Assembly (NCBI GenBank): GCA_029962745.1
Contig: CM057153.1
Location: 5,222,987-5,286,986 of the forward strand
Direction of reading: 5' to 3'
From: Echinometra lucunter
Lineage: Eukaryota > Echinodermata > Echinoidea > Camarodonta > Echinometridae
Length of the DNA: 64,000 nucleotides
Part shown: positions 20,327-33,514 of the stretch, piece after piece
Layout of the letters: each line of letters begins with the position of its first letter
Numbering within the stretch: the first letter of the stretch is position 1
The notes under the pieces: model-generated
What the model saw: only the letters and a program-made list of their open reading frames with translations
Told to the model about the DNA's origin: nothing
Databases searched by the model: none
Position numbers and translations under genes: made by a program

Positions 20327-20545
20327 AGATGGCTCGGTAGGTAGTATCTGCTTGTCTAACCGAAGATCATAGGTTTGAATCCATCCCAGGCAGATGACTT
20401 TATGTTAACGTACCTCTTCTGTTTCACAGACATGGGCTACATTTCTCTGGAAAACGTGCTGTCCCTCAGATAGGATGTTAAATAGGGGCCTTGTTAAAGA
20501 GGAGAGTCACCACCTCTGCACATTGCAAACCCCCTGCACTATTTT
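20327..20545 (+). mobile_element. tRNA-derived SINE
   Basis: Pol III-like A box (TGGCTCGGTAGGTAG, 20330-20344) and B box (GGTTTGAATCC, 20372-20382) are tRNA-spaced. They are followed by a SINE-like body with ATAGGATGTTAAATAGGGGC and AGTCACCACCTCTGCAC. The head is too degenerate to be a working tRNA gene. Confidence 0.6.
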
Positions 20546-21200
20546 CAAAGAAGGGCATGGGTAAAGCTTGCATGGTGTAGTGGTGAACTGGTGGCCTGAC
20601 ATGCTTCAGCAACAATTGCTCGGGCTTTCCTCTGTCAATGATACACAGTTAGGGTCAGGCTGGCAAGAGGGTTTTAGATCAGGGCCAGTATTTATTTTTT
20701 AAAAAAATATTTTATCTCATCTTCCCTCTTTTAATAGTCATAACAAATTTTGAAGGTGAACTTTTGATTGGTTTGAACTGCGCAAAATTGCGCCCATGGA
20801 CCAGCAAGCAGGTCAAAATTGCGCAGTGTAAGCCAATGGCGTACCCTATTTGTGATTGCTATGACAATTAAAATAAGATAAAAGAAAAAACAATTTTTGG
20901 AATACCGGCCCAGGCTTAGAGTTAGAGTTAGGGTTATGCATAACATTTGGTCCAGAGTTAAAGATCACTATTTGGTTAGAGTACAAAACTGATGCAAAGC
21001 AGCTGTTGCCAGAGCATGTGTAATAGAATCGGTACACCTGCACATCCAAATCAGTTATATCGGTAAAGACCCAAAGACCAACAGTGATTAAGTTTGCTTT
21101 TCCCTTCCCAGGCGTAGGTGTTGAAATTTTTTTGATAATATAATACTAATACTATAACGAAATCGAGTGTCCAGTCCTTGACTGTATATATTAGTCATTT

Positions 21201-22024
21201 TTATGCCTCCACCCATTGAAGGTGGGTGCCAGAGGCATTATGTTTTCGTGTCATCCGTCTGTCTGTCCGGATTTCGTTCTCGCGACAACTTAAGAACCAT
21301 TTGACGGATCAACTTCAGACTTGGCTCATGCATGCACATTGGAGCGGTAATGGTCTGAGTAGATTTGGGGTCACAAGGTCAAAGGTCACAGAGTCATTGT
21401 ATACATGTACGTGAATAACTTGAGAACCATTTGACTGAACTTCAAACTTGGCTCATGCATGCATATGGGTATGACAATGATCTGAGTAGATTTTGGGGCA
21501 CAAGGTCAAAGGTCAAAGGACACAGAGGTCATTGTATACATGAAAATGGCTTGTTCTTGCAATATCAACTTTAAACTTGGCTCATGTACATGTATGCATA
21601 AAGTAGTGAGGATGATCTTTTCAGATTCTGGGATAATAAGGTTAAAGGTTGAAGGTCACAGAGGTCATCATATTCATAAACAGGGCTTGTCCTTGGTTTA
21701 TATGTGAAAATAATTACTAGAATATTCCTGGCTCATATTGTCATCTTCCATTTGAAGAGAGTTGAGCATAGTTCTATGCGTAGGAAATTTATTTTGAATG
21801 TCTTACATGTATGTGTGCGTTTGGTCATACAATCCATGACTATATATATTCTACATGTAGTAACCGCATTTTTGGCTCATACCATAAAGTGATAACTCTT
21901 ATTAAATTCTCCATTGAGAATTTCTGAAAATTAAGGATGAGGAATGTGTGATATAATTCAGATCTGGCAAAGGGCGGAGGCATTAATTTTGACTGAACAC
22001 AGTCTTGAATCCATCTAGTCTTTT
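21201..22024. repeat. DR1-bearing array, copy C (opposite orientation)
   Basis: Begins TTATGCCTCCACCCATTGAA and ends GGCGGAGGCATTAATTTTG followed by GAATCCATCTAGTC, the reverse complement of the ends of copies A and B. Perfect AGGTCAAAGGTCA at 21376-21388 and 21503-21515, the latter continuing into AGGTCAAAGGACA. Confidence 0.75.
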
Positions 22025-22429
22025 ATAATAAACCTAGATGTAATCTCTCACCGTACCAAAAATGTAGCAATATAACCTTGTCAGTCATGGAACATAATTT
22101 GCTTTTCACTTTCAGAATAACTTCAATGTGTCTTTATTCTGTAATCAAAGCTCACAGTGCAAAGAATTTTCCAAATTTCATTCTGTCTCAGAATACTGCA
22201 ATTAACTTAACTTCCCTTAGGCTTAGTATAGGCAAAACATGTAAAGTGACCTTGTAATCTCTGACCCAGTGATGCCACTTGGAATTGATGAAAGGGCCTG
22301 AAAATCACCTAGAATATATTGTAGACAATAATGTCTAAACTATGGCCTGCAAATAAATTGCCAGGGCCTGAATTCAGGCTTCTGCCTGAAAATTGATATC
22401 CCTGCTTTGACCTTTGCTCCAATAAATCA

Positions 22430-22730
22430 GCTCCTTTCTGCATGATGTTTTATATACCAACAATAGTACCAGGTTTGGACTTTTGGAGTTTATTTTGCTT
22501 GAATAGTTCTTGAGATACATTTATCATGATAACATGGCTAAAAAGGGTAAATTTCGAAGAAATTGACCCATGATTTTTGACCAACTTATCCAAAAATCTC
22601 ATAACTTTGTCTTCCGTTCATGATGCTTTACATATAACTTCAAGCTTGAGGTTCTTGCCTAAAATTGTTGAGAAATTGCAGTAGCATGAAAATGAAATAA
22701 CAGGATGGACAGAAGGACAACCCCATATCA
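22430..22730. repeat. Degenerate DR1-family repeat, copy F
   Basis: Contains TGAATAGTTCTTGAGATACA and ends in ACAGGATGGACAGAAGGACAACC, the tail motif of the array family. Diverged, without a perfect DR1. Confidence 0.45.
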
Positions 22731-23189
22731 TTGTGACTATGGCACCATCTGTGAATCGCAGAAACGTAATAAAAATCTCTTTATTAGGACAGGACACAAA
22801 ATCACATTCATGCTATTTTTACATACTCCAGGAATCTGGGTGAAAAGAGGGAGATCTAAAAAACACCAACGTGAAAAATATCACAGAATATTGACATATA
22901 ACAGCAAACTGAGAAAAAAAAAAAGAACCAGTAAGGCAGAATGTATTCATATGCCCCTCACAAATCCCGACAGAATCAGGGTACAGGAATTCGAACATAT
23001 GTGGTCCACAATTATGCCCCTGCCTTCTACACAATTTTTAATTTAAGCACATCTCAACAAAAGCTACATACTACATGTAGTTCCCATTACTTCTTCCCCT
23101 AAAATATATTTTACTCACATTTGACTAAAATCCCTGCCATATATTCCAATTTATAATGGAAACACAATATCTGCAAATAATTTCAAATA

Positions 23190-23700
23190 CTTTTCTGACC
23201 CTATAACTTTTGACCCTTGACCTACTTAAACCAAAATCTGACATCATCTTCCTTTGGTGATGCACACTAGCACCAAATTTGAAGTCAATACCTCAAATGA
23301 TTCTTGAGATACTTTAACCAGGCTAAAAAATGAAATTTTGGAACCAACCTCGGTGACCTTTGACCTACCTAACCCAAAATCTTTTCAGATCATTTTCCTA
23401 TGGTGATGCATACTAGCACAAAGTTTGAAGTTCATACCTCAAACGGTTCTCGAGATATTATGTTAACAAGACTAACACCAGAAATTTTGGAATTGACCTG
23501 TGACCTTTGACCTACATACACCCAAATCTAATCATATCACCTTACTGTGGTGATACATACTAGCATCATGTTCAAAGTTCATACTCCAAAGGTTCTTGAG
23601 ATATGTTAACAAGGCTAACACCTGAAATTTTATATATTGACCTCCGTGACCTTGACTGACAACACACAACAGCCGTACAGACAAACATGTTTATCTCACA
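23190..23700. repeat. DR1-bearing repeat subfamily, copy E
   Basis: Roughly 140-bp monomers with TTTGACCTAC, CCAAAATCT, GGTGATGCAtACTAGCA, AAGTTCATACCTCAAA and TTCTTGAGATA blocks. Perfect DR1 at 23354-23366 and 23501-23513. A different subfamily from copies A-D, shared with 31700-32020. Confidence 0.6.
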
Positions 23701-24990
23701 GGACCTCAGACAAATGTTTCTTCTAATGATCTATGAGATCAATATTCTTGGTCTTGCAGGCTGTTGATCTCGTAGGATGTCTGTTTCAGTCTTAGTTTTC
23801 AAGCCTTTAAAAACAAACACCTTGCTGAATTAAAATAGGAAAAATATTGCTGTCATATTTGTCATTGTACTGATAGTGGGTGGTTTCATAATTTATAAAC
23901 CATTAACTTGTTGCTGTGACTTTCCAACTTTATAGCAGCTTTCTCTTGACAAATCATTTTTTTTTTTTTTTTAACTAGGTCACATATTTCATCACCAATT
24001 TGGTCTATCAAAAGGTTGTGTTTCATGTGCAAGGCCTTACTAGTATATAAGTTTGATACAAGTTTTATACTTTACAGTGTAAATGAAATTTAAATATTAC
24101 CACACTGATCCACCAAAGGAGTAAGTTTAAAAAATGATTTAAAGTGTCCAAAAAAATTAAAGATGTGTTTTGGTATGTTTGTAAAACAAAACCCAACATT
24201 CTTCATCATAATCCTGGAGTCTTGCATTATACATGTACATCAAGGACCTCTGAAGACTACTTGGAAGGTTTTCTTCAATCCTCAGAGCAAAAGGTTAAAA
24301 GTCAATGTTCTTCTACCTTAAAAGTTCATTCAGATATCCAGCAGCAACCCTGCAGCAAACCCCAGGCCCAGTGGCTTTTAAAGTGTTCATGTGTAGCATG
24401 GTAAACCATGATGCTTATGATATTGAAATGCATATCAACACATCAACTCCAAAATAAAAGAGTTCTGCAAAAAATTGGACAAAATCATGACGTCGTATTT
24501 TGGACTAACTTTATAAGAATTTGATTGGCCCACATCCTTTTGATGTTAGGAGGCAAAAAATACATCTCTTGCCTCAGCATTTGCTTATTTGTTCGTCTTT
24601 TTTTTTTTTTTCCTCATATACTCTGTACCATTCACTTATGCATAAAAAATCGGCAGGGGTTTGAAGCTTTATATGAACAAGCCTTATACTGAAATGTCTC
24701 TTCAAAGAAAAAGCAGGGGGGGGGGGCAGTAAAACCAGGGCAAGAATCGCATGGATGAAGGGTAGTTTGCAGGCACAAAGCCTTGTCAGTTGAAACATGT
24801 TATAGAGATCTGAATAAGAGACCAAAAGAGGTCAATGGGGATCATTTATTACAACAGCTCCAGACACACCCAGTAGGCAACAAGCTAGGCCTCTCTCAAG
24901 ACCCAATGCATTCCAATAAAATATCAAGGAGGGTCTGTGCCAGCAGACTACATGAAGGGGCTGGTGATAAAGTATAATAAGGTATGTAGA
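23701..24990. other. Noncoding stretch, nothing recognised
   Basis: AT-rich, with poly-T near 23957-23973 and 24599-24612 and poly-G near 24717-24727. No conserved-looking coding. Confidence 0.5.
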
Positions 24991-25266
24991 AGTGTTGTGG
25001 ATCAGTGGATAAGTCCCTGGACTGTGAACAACGAGATCCGGGGTTCGAATCCCACCGCGGCACTAATGTCCTTTGGCAAGACATTAATCTACATTTGCCA
25101 CTATCCACCCAGGTGTAAATGGGTACCAGCGGGAAGGAATTTCTTGAATGCTGTGAGCACTGATATCGGTAGCCTAGCTTAGCCAGGATAATATTGGAGC
25201 GCCTTGAGCACCTTATTTGGTGGATACATGCGCTAAATGAATATCCAATATTATTATTATTATTAT
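24991..25266 (+). mobile_element. tRNA-derived SINE with (ATT)n tail
   Basis: A box region GTGGATCAGTGGATAAG (near 24998) and B box GGGTTCGAATCCC (25040-25052). The body has CAAGACATTAATCTACATTT, CCACCCAGGTGTAAATGGGTA and GGAGCGCCTTGAGCACC, ending in an ATT microsatellite. Classic pol III SINE structure. Confidence 0.85.
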
Positions 25267-27298
25267 GTTATAGCGTTCCTCTCTACAAATCTCTGAAGGA
25301 CATCCAGAAGTATAATGACAAAAACGCAGCTCAACAGAAACTACAATACAGAAGAGGGATGCCTGGTGATTATGTTCAGCAATCAGCAAAGATGTCCAAT
25401 ATGTAATCGCTTAAAATATTCCACATTCACTAATTTTACATCTGTGCATTCCTTGATAGAGAGTATCTTTCCCCTCTTCCCTACCAATGACATACGTCTA
25501 CATGTCTGTGGTAGGAAACAATGGGTTTATTACTTATTAGTAATGTGTAAAGAAGCATTGTGGTAGTGAAAGCAGACTGGATTGTTGTATCTGTGGGTTT
25601 TAGAGCAAGTCTAGTGGGTAAAATCACTCCTGATCAAGTGAGAATTCTGCTTTTTCCTCAGTAAAACTGTGCATGTACCAACACATATCAGGGTCAGTTT
25701 CAAACAATATCCTTCCCACAAAATCACACTCTACATAACACATACCCGGTCCCTCAAATATCTGTACATCAGCTAAATGCATACCAGAACTAACGTAATA
25801 GCGTGAACAGCAACCCAAGTAACAAAAATGGCTGCCAAATAGTAGACACACCCTCCATACACTCAGGGTATGACCTTTGAATAGTGTTCCCCATGAAGCC
25901 ACTTCATGTACATGTGTATGAGCAGTGTACCACAGCAGGTATCACACAGCTCAGATGTGCTTGTGTATAACACACTGCACGGCACATGTATTGTGCTTTT
26001 GTCACAAAACACTAGTGTGCTAGTGAGGAACAATAACCAAATACATGTCCATCTGGCCTGTCCTCAGGGTGATAAAAAAAAGACAAAATCTACAGTACAG
26101 AATAAAATCACATGTGTCCATTTCCTTTGATATAAGTTGATTTATATTAAAACTGTAAGCTGTATGCATATATTTGGAGGAAAATGTTTATACACTTGAT
26201 ATGTATGATGTTACTCAACTATCAATTCATTTTTTTTTTCGTTTGTTGTTTGTTGTCTTTTTGTTTGTATAATATGAGCCTTATTTCTCATCACAGATCA
26301 CACTTAGTAGTAGTACACATATTTCTTACTTATCTAACAATTTTACTTTTTGCACAGAAGCATCTTTTTTTAATAATAAGCATTAAGCAGCGAGAGATAA
26401 CTATCCATCGCATCGAACGACAAATCAATTATTCAATAAGAACCCAGCTGAACTTACTTAACACCGGTAATTAAAGTCTAATGCTTTCAGCTACGAGAAA
26501 GCCATGAGAGAAAATATCCTTATACTTATCACCTGAGCCATAAATCATAGTTAGTGCTAGCCATAACTTGGAGCAATTACTGGCAACTGCAGAGTTGTAA
26601 ATTTTACCTTTATGTACATGTAATCTTCAAAATGTATGCAACGTTCTCTTTCAATTACTCATCTTTATGCACATGTGATTTGAATAAATTCAGATAAAAC
26701 CATAGTCCTGACCAGTTTCTTCAGCTCAGATAAACTGTTTGATTCAGAGACCTTCATGTAAGAGTACAAGTAGTTATACAGCAGAAGCACTATCGCATAC
26801 ATATCAGGTACTCAACACATACAAGTACGCGCAGAAGTAATGACAATAGGCCTACAGATAAATGGAAAAAAAAAATGTATGATTTCAGGGCAATAAGTGC
26901 CCTAACAACCTAAAACATATTCCGGTAAGCTTGATGGGTGTGTTTAACTACAAATATGACTATTTTGATTGCCCTTGTCACTGGGTGCATGTGAAAGAAG
27001 CATTCATAAATTTGAAAGCATGTTGAAACACTGCACTTTAGCGGAGATGCCAACCTTTTATCAAGTTCTGCAGTAATTTCATGACTGAAAAAGAAGTCTC
27101 GGAGTGGAAAGAGAGTATTACCTACTTTACAACCATAGAACTGTATACAGTGTACATGTAGTTACTAAAATTCAGGAAAAACAGAATTTTCTTGAAATCT
27201 ACAGTATGTTCCCTAAAACAGTACAAAATACTGCAAAAAAGGAACAGTTGGAATTGTCACTGTTTTAGAAATAGCAGCAAATTGCCTGTGGTAACTAA
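25267..27298. other. Noncoding stretch, nothing recognised
   Basis: No conserved open frames; ordinary AT-rich DNA with scattered ACATGTAC motifs. Confidence 0.5.
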
Positions 27299-27676
27299 AG
27301 GTGCTTTCACACATGATGCGACAGTGTGGTACCACACTGTGGCGCCACACGTTTTTGTGTACAAGCCTATGGGGTATAGGGCGACAAAAATGTCGCCGCG
27401 GCAGGACACACTTTTTTTTGCTGCCTAGATACACAAAAAATGCGCACCAATCAAATTTCTAAAAAGTTAGCGCAAAAAATTGTTGCCATGAGATTGATTG
27501 CGCAAGATTGCGCAAGCGTGCGCAAGTTTTGACAATATGCTATCTTATTCAGAGTTGATGCGTTAATGCGCGTTCATTAGCATATGTGGTGACACAAAGT
27601 CCCAAAATGTGTGAAGACAAAACAGTGTGGCGCCACAGTGTGGTACCACACTGTCAGATCATGTGTGAAAGCACCT
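27299..27676. mobile_element. MITE with about 54-bp terminal inverted repeats
   Basis: The left AGGTGCTTTCACACATGAT then CAGTGTGGTACCACACTGTG and GCGCCACAC is mirrored almost perfectly at the right. TAA flanks both ends, a 3-bp duplication as in PIF/Harbinger elements. The interior is rich in GCGCAA and noncoding. Confidence 0.85.
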
Positions 27677-27796
27677 TAATAGTGGCAAACAAAAAAAGAG
27701 AGAAAGAGGAAGCTCTAGCTTATTAATATATACAGCCGTACATGTGGACAAAAAAGGGTTTAGTGGTTTACCAATATCCCAAACATTTGATTGCTT

Positions 27797-28279
27797 TTAA
27801 GGTAGGAGATCCCATTTGCAGCTCTAAAATATTAAGATGTGTGAATATGTGTTCAATTATAAGAGAAGGATTATTAAAAACTTCTGTGAAAGAAAAATGG
27901 ATTGTACATGGCTAATTAACTGAATAATTAACATTTTTGATAACTCTGTACTTATTTCGGACCGAAAATTTTAGCGTTTTTTTTTTCGAGATAGCGCACA
28001 ACAAAAGGATTCATGTTACATACAGTACAGCGCTGCTATTATGCGGTACGTGTGGTGGCCGCAAGCTGTGCGCAGCTGAGCTAGCTAGCTAGCTAGCTGG
28101 CTTCGCTTTTGCCGGTACGCGGTGAGCTAATCCGACTTGCTTATTCAAGGATGGTAGCCAGATTTTCATTTTTGTATGACCGTAAGATTAAATAAACAGT
28201 ATCAGAAGGGCATATCCTAAGCTCCGGCCAAGTTGTATGGATTTTCGAAGATTTTGCAAAAGGGATCCCCTACCTTTAA
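27797..28279. mobile_element. MITE with TTAA flanks
   Basis: TTAAGGTAGGAGATCCCATT at the left pairs with TTAAAGGTAGGGGATCCCTT on the opposite strand at the right. 483 bp, noncoding, with a (CTAG)n stretch near 28080-28100. The TTAA flank suggests piggyBac- or Kolobok-type mobilisation. Confidence 0.7.
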
Positions 28280-28892
28280 CACTTATAAAACATATGTCCT
28301 AATGTTACCCTAAAGCTAAAAATCCATGAATTATCCATATGAGATAGAAAAAATCTCAATATTTTTGGTCTGGCATTCCTAAATGGTATCTGCTGGGCTT
28401 TTGGTGGGAAAAAACATAAGTTGGATTATTTGTAGATGTTGTGTCTGTCTGAAAGATTTGCACACCCATTAAGAAATTTAAACAGAATTTGTGTAGGCTA
28501 ACTGTGGTGCATTTGATCATGTAATCTCTGCTGCACCACCTCAGAGATCTCAAGACATTTTGAGATACTAACACTATTTTTATGTATATTGACTATGTAC
28601 CCTTTGACCTAATTATCCTACATCTATATCTGTAAAATAACCATAGGAAAGGAATGATAAACAAGTCAGTGTTGAAAATCCTACAGTAAACAACAACTAC
28701 AGACAAATGTTTCTGTTCGTGACAATGAACATCACTAGGACAGAGGAATGTAATAATATCCATTGGTCATAGAAGAACAGAAAGTATAGATTTGAAGTAA
28801 TGTCATTGCCTCATCGGAGTATGTCATCATTCTATTTTACAGCAATCACGGCTCCAATTTGAATACCTCAAGAACAGATGCTGAAATGTACA

Positions 28893-29383
28893 TTAAAGGG
28901 GGTACCCAATGCTGAAACAATGTTAGCTCATTTGAAAGAGCATGATTTTGTTAGCAGAAAATCATCTGCCTAAAGTTTTTTTAAAAGTCGTGTTGCCAAG
29001 GAAACCCCCAAATGTGGTAAGATTTCAGGATATTTTTGACCCCTCAGCTGTGACCCAGTTTCAACTGGGTACCCACTTTTACGTAAAAATGACGTCAAAG
29101 TGGGTACCTTGTCGCGCACTTATAGCAAAATGCGCGCAAGGTATAATACATATTGTACAGTCTAGCGCGCACCACAACTGCAATGCGCGAAGCTGGGTAC
29201 CCACTTTTACGTCATACCTAATCCTCAATTTTTTTTTTGGTCAGCTCTTGACTTTTTATAACAAAATTAGCCAAAATGCATTGATTTCGATTGAAAATCA
29301 TCATATTTTTAATGTAATGCTTCTTAGAATTCTATTCTTGATCATATATCAAAATATTTTTTACCATTGTGTAATCACTTTAA
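28893..29383 (+). mobile_element. TTAA-flanked element, copy 1 of an inverted pair
   Basis: Ends TTAAAGGGGGTACCCAATG and, on the other strand, TTAAAGTGATTACACAATG form an imperfect terminal inverted repeat. The interior has GGGTACCC palindromes and a CRE, TGACGTCA (29090-29097). A near-identical copy lies inverted at 61496-61982. A 151-codon open frame inside is not conserved as protein. Confidence 0.75.
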
Positions 29384-29584
29384 CATCACATTCTTGAGTC
29401 TGTCCAATGTCCATGTTGAGCTAGAGCATTTTACACAAACTGAAAAATGGCCACTGTACTGTAAACTATGCAGACTATGGACGTACATGTATGTAATTTG
29501 CAAACATAAGATTGTGATTATGGTACTAGCATGAAGAAGGGAGAGATCTCCTCAGTTCTAGGAAGCATGAACACACACAACCAG

Positions 29585-29721
29585 GGGAGCGTTTCATGAA
29601 GAGTTTTGTCGGTGAAAATCACCGACAAATGTTATAAGCTACTGAAAATCCTCACATCTGATTGGCTGAAAGCAAATTAGTCAGTGAAAATCACCGACAA
29701 ATCTCTTCATGAAACACTCCC
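29585..29721. mobile_element. Short MITE (137 bp)
   Basis: GGGAGCGTTTCATGAAGAG at the left mirrors CTCTTCATGAAACACTCCC at the right, with internal TTGTCGGTGAAAATCACCGA repeats. No coding. Confidence 0.75.
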
Positions 29722-31690
29722 AATACTGAATAATCACAAACCCTAGAGGGGTCTAGAACAAAGACTACATGTCATGTACAATGACATGTACATACATGCA
29801 TGTCCTGAACCATGACAGAGCGGTATTTGCCCTACTAGATAATTACAATGAATGTTTCAATGTGCATTTTGGCATACACTGCTGACATGCAAACTAAATT
29901 TTGCATGGATTGATAGCCTTGATTGCACTGCAAACCCTGCTACAGGATACACACCTCTACTACAGACTAGAGCCAATAAGAATTCAGATTAAGAGGACAA
30001 TTGACAATATACCACTTAGAGAGTAGAAGAATACCTGGTACTTGGTTGGGCCATGCAAATCATGAACAACACTGCCTATAGGCCTACAACAGAGCACAAT
30101 GGAATGATGTACATACAGTGTATGCACAAAACAGTTCAATCTCTGATTTTAGTACAGAATGAAAAGCAATCAGGCCCAGCACCAACCAGACAAAAGACAC
30201 AAGACTTCCTCACAAATTCTCATGGGAAATGCTGTACTGTGACAACCACTATTATATGACTACAGTACACGAGGAGATTTACCATAGCCTCTTCAGCATA
30301 CACGAGTCTGCAATGATGTAGAGTCCGCATGTACGGCATGTTTCATGAAGTTGACTGCCAATCGAAATGTCATGAAAGATCCTAGCTTCAACTTAGTCCT
30401 GACAGTGTAGTCTTTACGAAACACTGAATTACACATTAACAAATGTGGCCACAAAAAAGAATTCTATTATAAGAATTGTACAATCATGTACATTGTTCAC
30501 TGTGCATATAATGTATTGCAGAGTATATGTTCATTGTGAAAATCATTTTCATCAATGTAGGTTACGTTTAATCGCAACTTTTTATGCAAGAGGGCCCTGA
30601 AAGTCATTGTACAATCATGTACATTATTCACTGTGCATATAATGCACTGTAGAGATACATTCATTGTGAAAATCATTTTCATCAGTGTAGGTTACACTAC
30701 CCTGAAGTTCTCTCTCTCTTCATTGAAAACATGTTTTGAGCAAAAGACAAAATCATATGTACATGTACACGTAAACCATGTACTGTTACTGATAAATCTA
30801 TACCTTGAAATGAAAGCTTCTGACAAATTAGTCATTTCATAAAGATATCAGGAATCTTGCATCAGCACTAGAGAAAAGAACCTGGAATTATCTGATGTTA
30901 CTGTTAGTAGTAACACTTTGACTACATAAGGTGCTATTTGCTTCAGTCACTAGTGATTCTGCACAGTTCCTTACTTTAGAGGAAATACATCAAATCAGTT
31001 GAGGGTGTTGAGCTATACAAATCTGAATCTACTCTAATATCTACTGTATTCACAGATCATCAACTTTGCCCAATATTGTCAAATAATTATCCAACACTGC
31101 CAATTTTCTTTCTTTTTTTTCTTTCCATACACATACTCCATGCAAATACATGTAACATACATGTATAAACAGGGAGAGAATGGAATATCATCGTTTTATG
31201 ATTTCTTTTAAAAATCTTTTTTCCCCTGAAGGGTAATAACCTAATTCAAGAATCTGGATACCGGTAACATGGAATTTTAAGCTGATCGATGCACCTCTCC
31301 TCAGTTTTTCATTCATATGTTGTACTAGTAACAGAAATTGCAGGTCTGAAATTGCCGACTGTAATGCAAAAAAAAAAAAAAAAAAACTTGCCATTTCCCG
31401 GATTGTGTTTCTAAATATCACAAAGTGCACACTTGGTATGTGAATGCACTTGGACATCCAGGACATCACCATGGAATCTAAAGGGGAAAGGGAATTCATA
31501 GTCACAATTTCAAGTCCCTGGGATGACGTGCCCCCCAAAAAACTTGCTGCTTGCTTTTACATGACACAACTTCATGATTCTATCATCAAAAGACATGAAT
31601 GCAAAGTATATCTCCTATATGCCTCTGCCTATATTCTGTTGACGTCATGGCGCAAAGTGTTCTTGAATTATGGTGAAAACCAGAATAAAA
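29722..31690. other. Noncoding stretch with one local duplication
   Basis: No gene recognised. The 131-bp duplication at 30475-30702 is listed separately. Confidence 0.5.
30475..30702. repeat. Diverged 131-bp tandem duplication
   Basis: ATTGTACAATCATGTACATT through TTCATCAATGTAGGTTAC (about 96 bp) recurs 131 bp downstream with a handful of differences. Confidence 0.8.
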
Positions 31691-32030
31691 CACAATCACA
31701 TGTCAGTTGACCTCTGACCTAATAACCAAAACGTCATAGCCGTAACTTTCTTATTCCATGTGCAATTTTGTTCAAATTTTCACTGATCCATTTTATTCCG
31801 TCTTCGCTTTGATGTAAAAATTACTTTACTTGAGGATGTCAGTTTCCAACAAGGTTAAAACCTGAAATTTTGGGACCTGTGACCTTTGACCTATGTACTC
31901 CAAATCTAATTAGATCGTCTTCCAATGGTGATACATGCTAGGAATAAGTTTAAAGTTCATATCTGAATGAAATGGTTTTTGAGATATTGCATTAATGAAG
32001 AAGCGGGATGGACAGAGAGAGAGAGAGAGA
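31691..32030. repeat. DR1-bearing repeat subfamily, copy H
   Basis: Contains TTGACCTCTGACCTAATAAC, a perfect DR1 (31880-31892), CCAAATCTAATTAGATCGTC and GGTGATACATGCTAG. Ends in GGGATGGACAGAGAGAG. Same subfamily as 23190-23700. Confidence 0.55.
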
Positions 32031-32259
32031 TAACTGACAGAGGCATAGAAACAATGCTGGTATTTTGAGAAATTGGAAATGATTTCCACTTTAATCCTAT
32101 TGAAGATAGTGTATAGCGTTGGGAAATCCAAAAAAAGTAACTTTTACTACTTGAATTCATTGCCAGATGATATCAAAGATTGTATCCTAAAACTATAATG
32201 ATGTCAATCGATATCGCATATGATCGTGCTGCCTTCGTGATCAAATTTGCTGTGTAGAA

Positions 32260-32290
32260 AACCCGGAAGTGTTGCAGTCAGAACAGCTAT
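32260..32290 (+). promoter_or_regulatory. Possible ETS/GABP-type promoter element
   Basis: ACCCGGAAGTG (32261-32271) matches the ETS-family core common in housekeeping promoters. It lies about 180 bp upstream of the ATG at 32450. Weak evidence on its own. Confidence 0.3.
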
Positions 32291-32449
32291 TTTCCCACCG
32301 TAAAATATGTGTTTCGAGCGGCTTTGGCGAGAGTAAACCTCTTTTTCTTCTTGAGCACGCCCAATGCCGCTTGTTTGGACAATATCCTCGCCCATATTGC
32401 TGTGTATCTTGCTCAACATAGTGCTAACTCGCTAGCTGTGTACCTCAAT

Positions 32450-32550
32450 ATGGCATCGTACGCTGTGAAGGTCATGGGTAAACTTGGGCCTAAAACTCTG
32501 TTTAGTGTTCTCCGAAAGTTTGACAAAAATGCTGTAATAGGTGAAATATT
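32450..32550 (+). CDS. Candidate first exon of an unidentified gene
   Basis: The frame begins MASYAVKVMGKLGPKTLFSV and ends at a GTAAGA donor (32551) just before an in-frame stop; a GTGAAA donor at 32541 is an alternative. The peptide is basic and amphipathic, like a mitochondrial or membrane-associated N-terminus. I do not recognise the protein and found no following exon, so this may be chance. Confidence 0.25.
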
Positions 32551-33514
32551 GTAAGAAATAGCCGACAACAGTGAATATACATACTATAGTTGACAAAGTG
32601 AAAGCATTAACTGGCATCTTGGTCTGTTGTGTAACCTGTTGGAGACGGTGCATGAGATATCTCAGGCTGGGGTCTATGGGAAACCAGTTAATATAGCAAA
32701 ATGAACCCATCTTCAATGGGTTGTATGTTTGTATGTATGCATGTACACGTATGGGTGTGTATTGGGTGCATGTGTGTGTATAAATAGTGGTATCATATAT
32801 GCAGATTGGAAGGGGGGAATTTTTTTTTTTAAACAAAAAAACCGCCCTACCTACCCTATTTTTCAGTGACCCGTTACTCGAATACAACAATTTTTTGGCC
32901 TAACTGAAAACCGACATTTAACCCTGGACCAAAGCACTACATACCAAACCACTGCCCTAACCCCAATCCTAACCTAGAACCCAATGCAGTCCTGACCATA
33001 ACTGTGTATCTTTGACAAAATAAAGTACAGAGCAATTGCCATCACAGCATATGTCTGGTCATCAGGTGGTAATGTACAACTAAATACACATTGTCCAAGG
33101 AAGTGGCAGAGGAGAAAAAAAAAAGAAAACAATAGAATATTTTCAAAGACAGCACTATAGGGGATTTGGTGTAATGAGATACACTTTGTTGATAACCTGT
33201 CTATGCATTTTCATTACACTTCACAGAGTCAAATCCAAGATTCTAGTAATGTCTGGTATTAAACATAATAATTCCATTGCACTAACCCTAATAAAACTGA
33301 AAATTGGAAATGGTTCACTGAGCAGAAATGTATCAAAATTGTGAAATAAAGTCTGTGTTTTTGTGTACACATACTATGTGTACTCAAAATCTTCAATATT
33401 ATCCACGGACAAAATCACAGAATGTTTTCCCTCAATTACAACTTGGCAAATTATTTTCAGTTTATCCCATGAGTAAACCATGTAGTATATTGAAAGTGTC
33501 TGCATTTACGAAAT

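Noticed and set aside
24991..25062. Functional tRNA gene
   Set aside because: A and B boxes are present, but stems do not pair properly and a SINE body with an (ATT)n tail follows.
28942..29397. 151-codon open frame, with a 142-codon counterpart at 61505-61933
   Set aside because: Most base differences between the two copies change the amino acid, and one copy has lost a codon. There is no sign of selection for protein, so the shared frame reflects a recently duplicated noncoding element.
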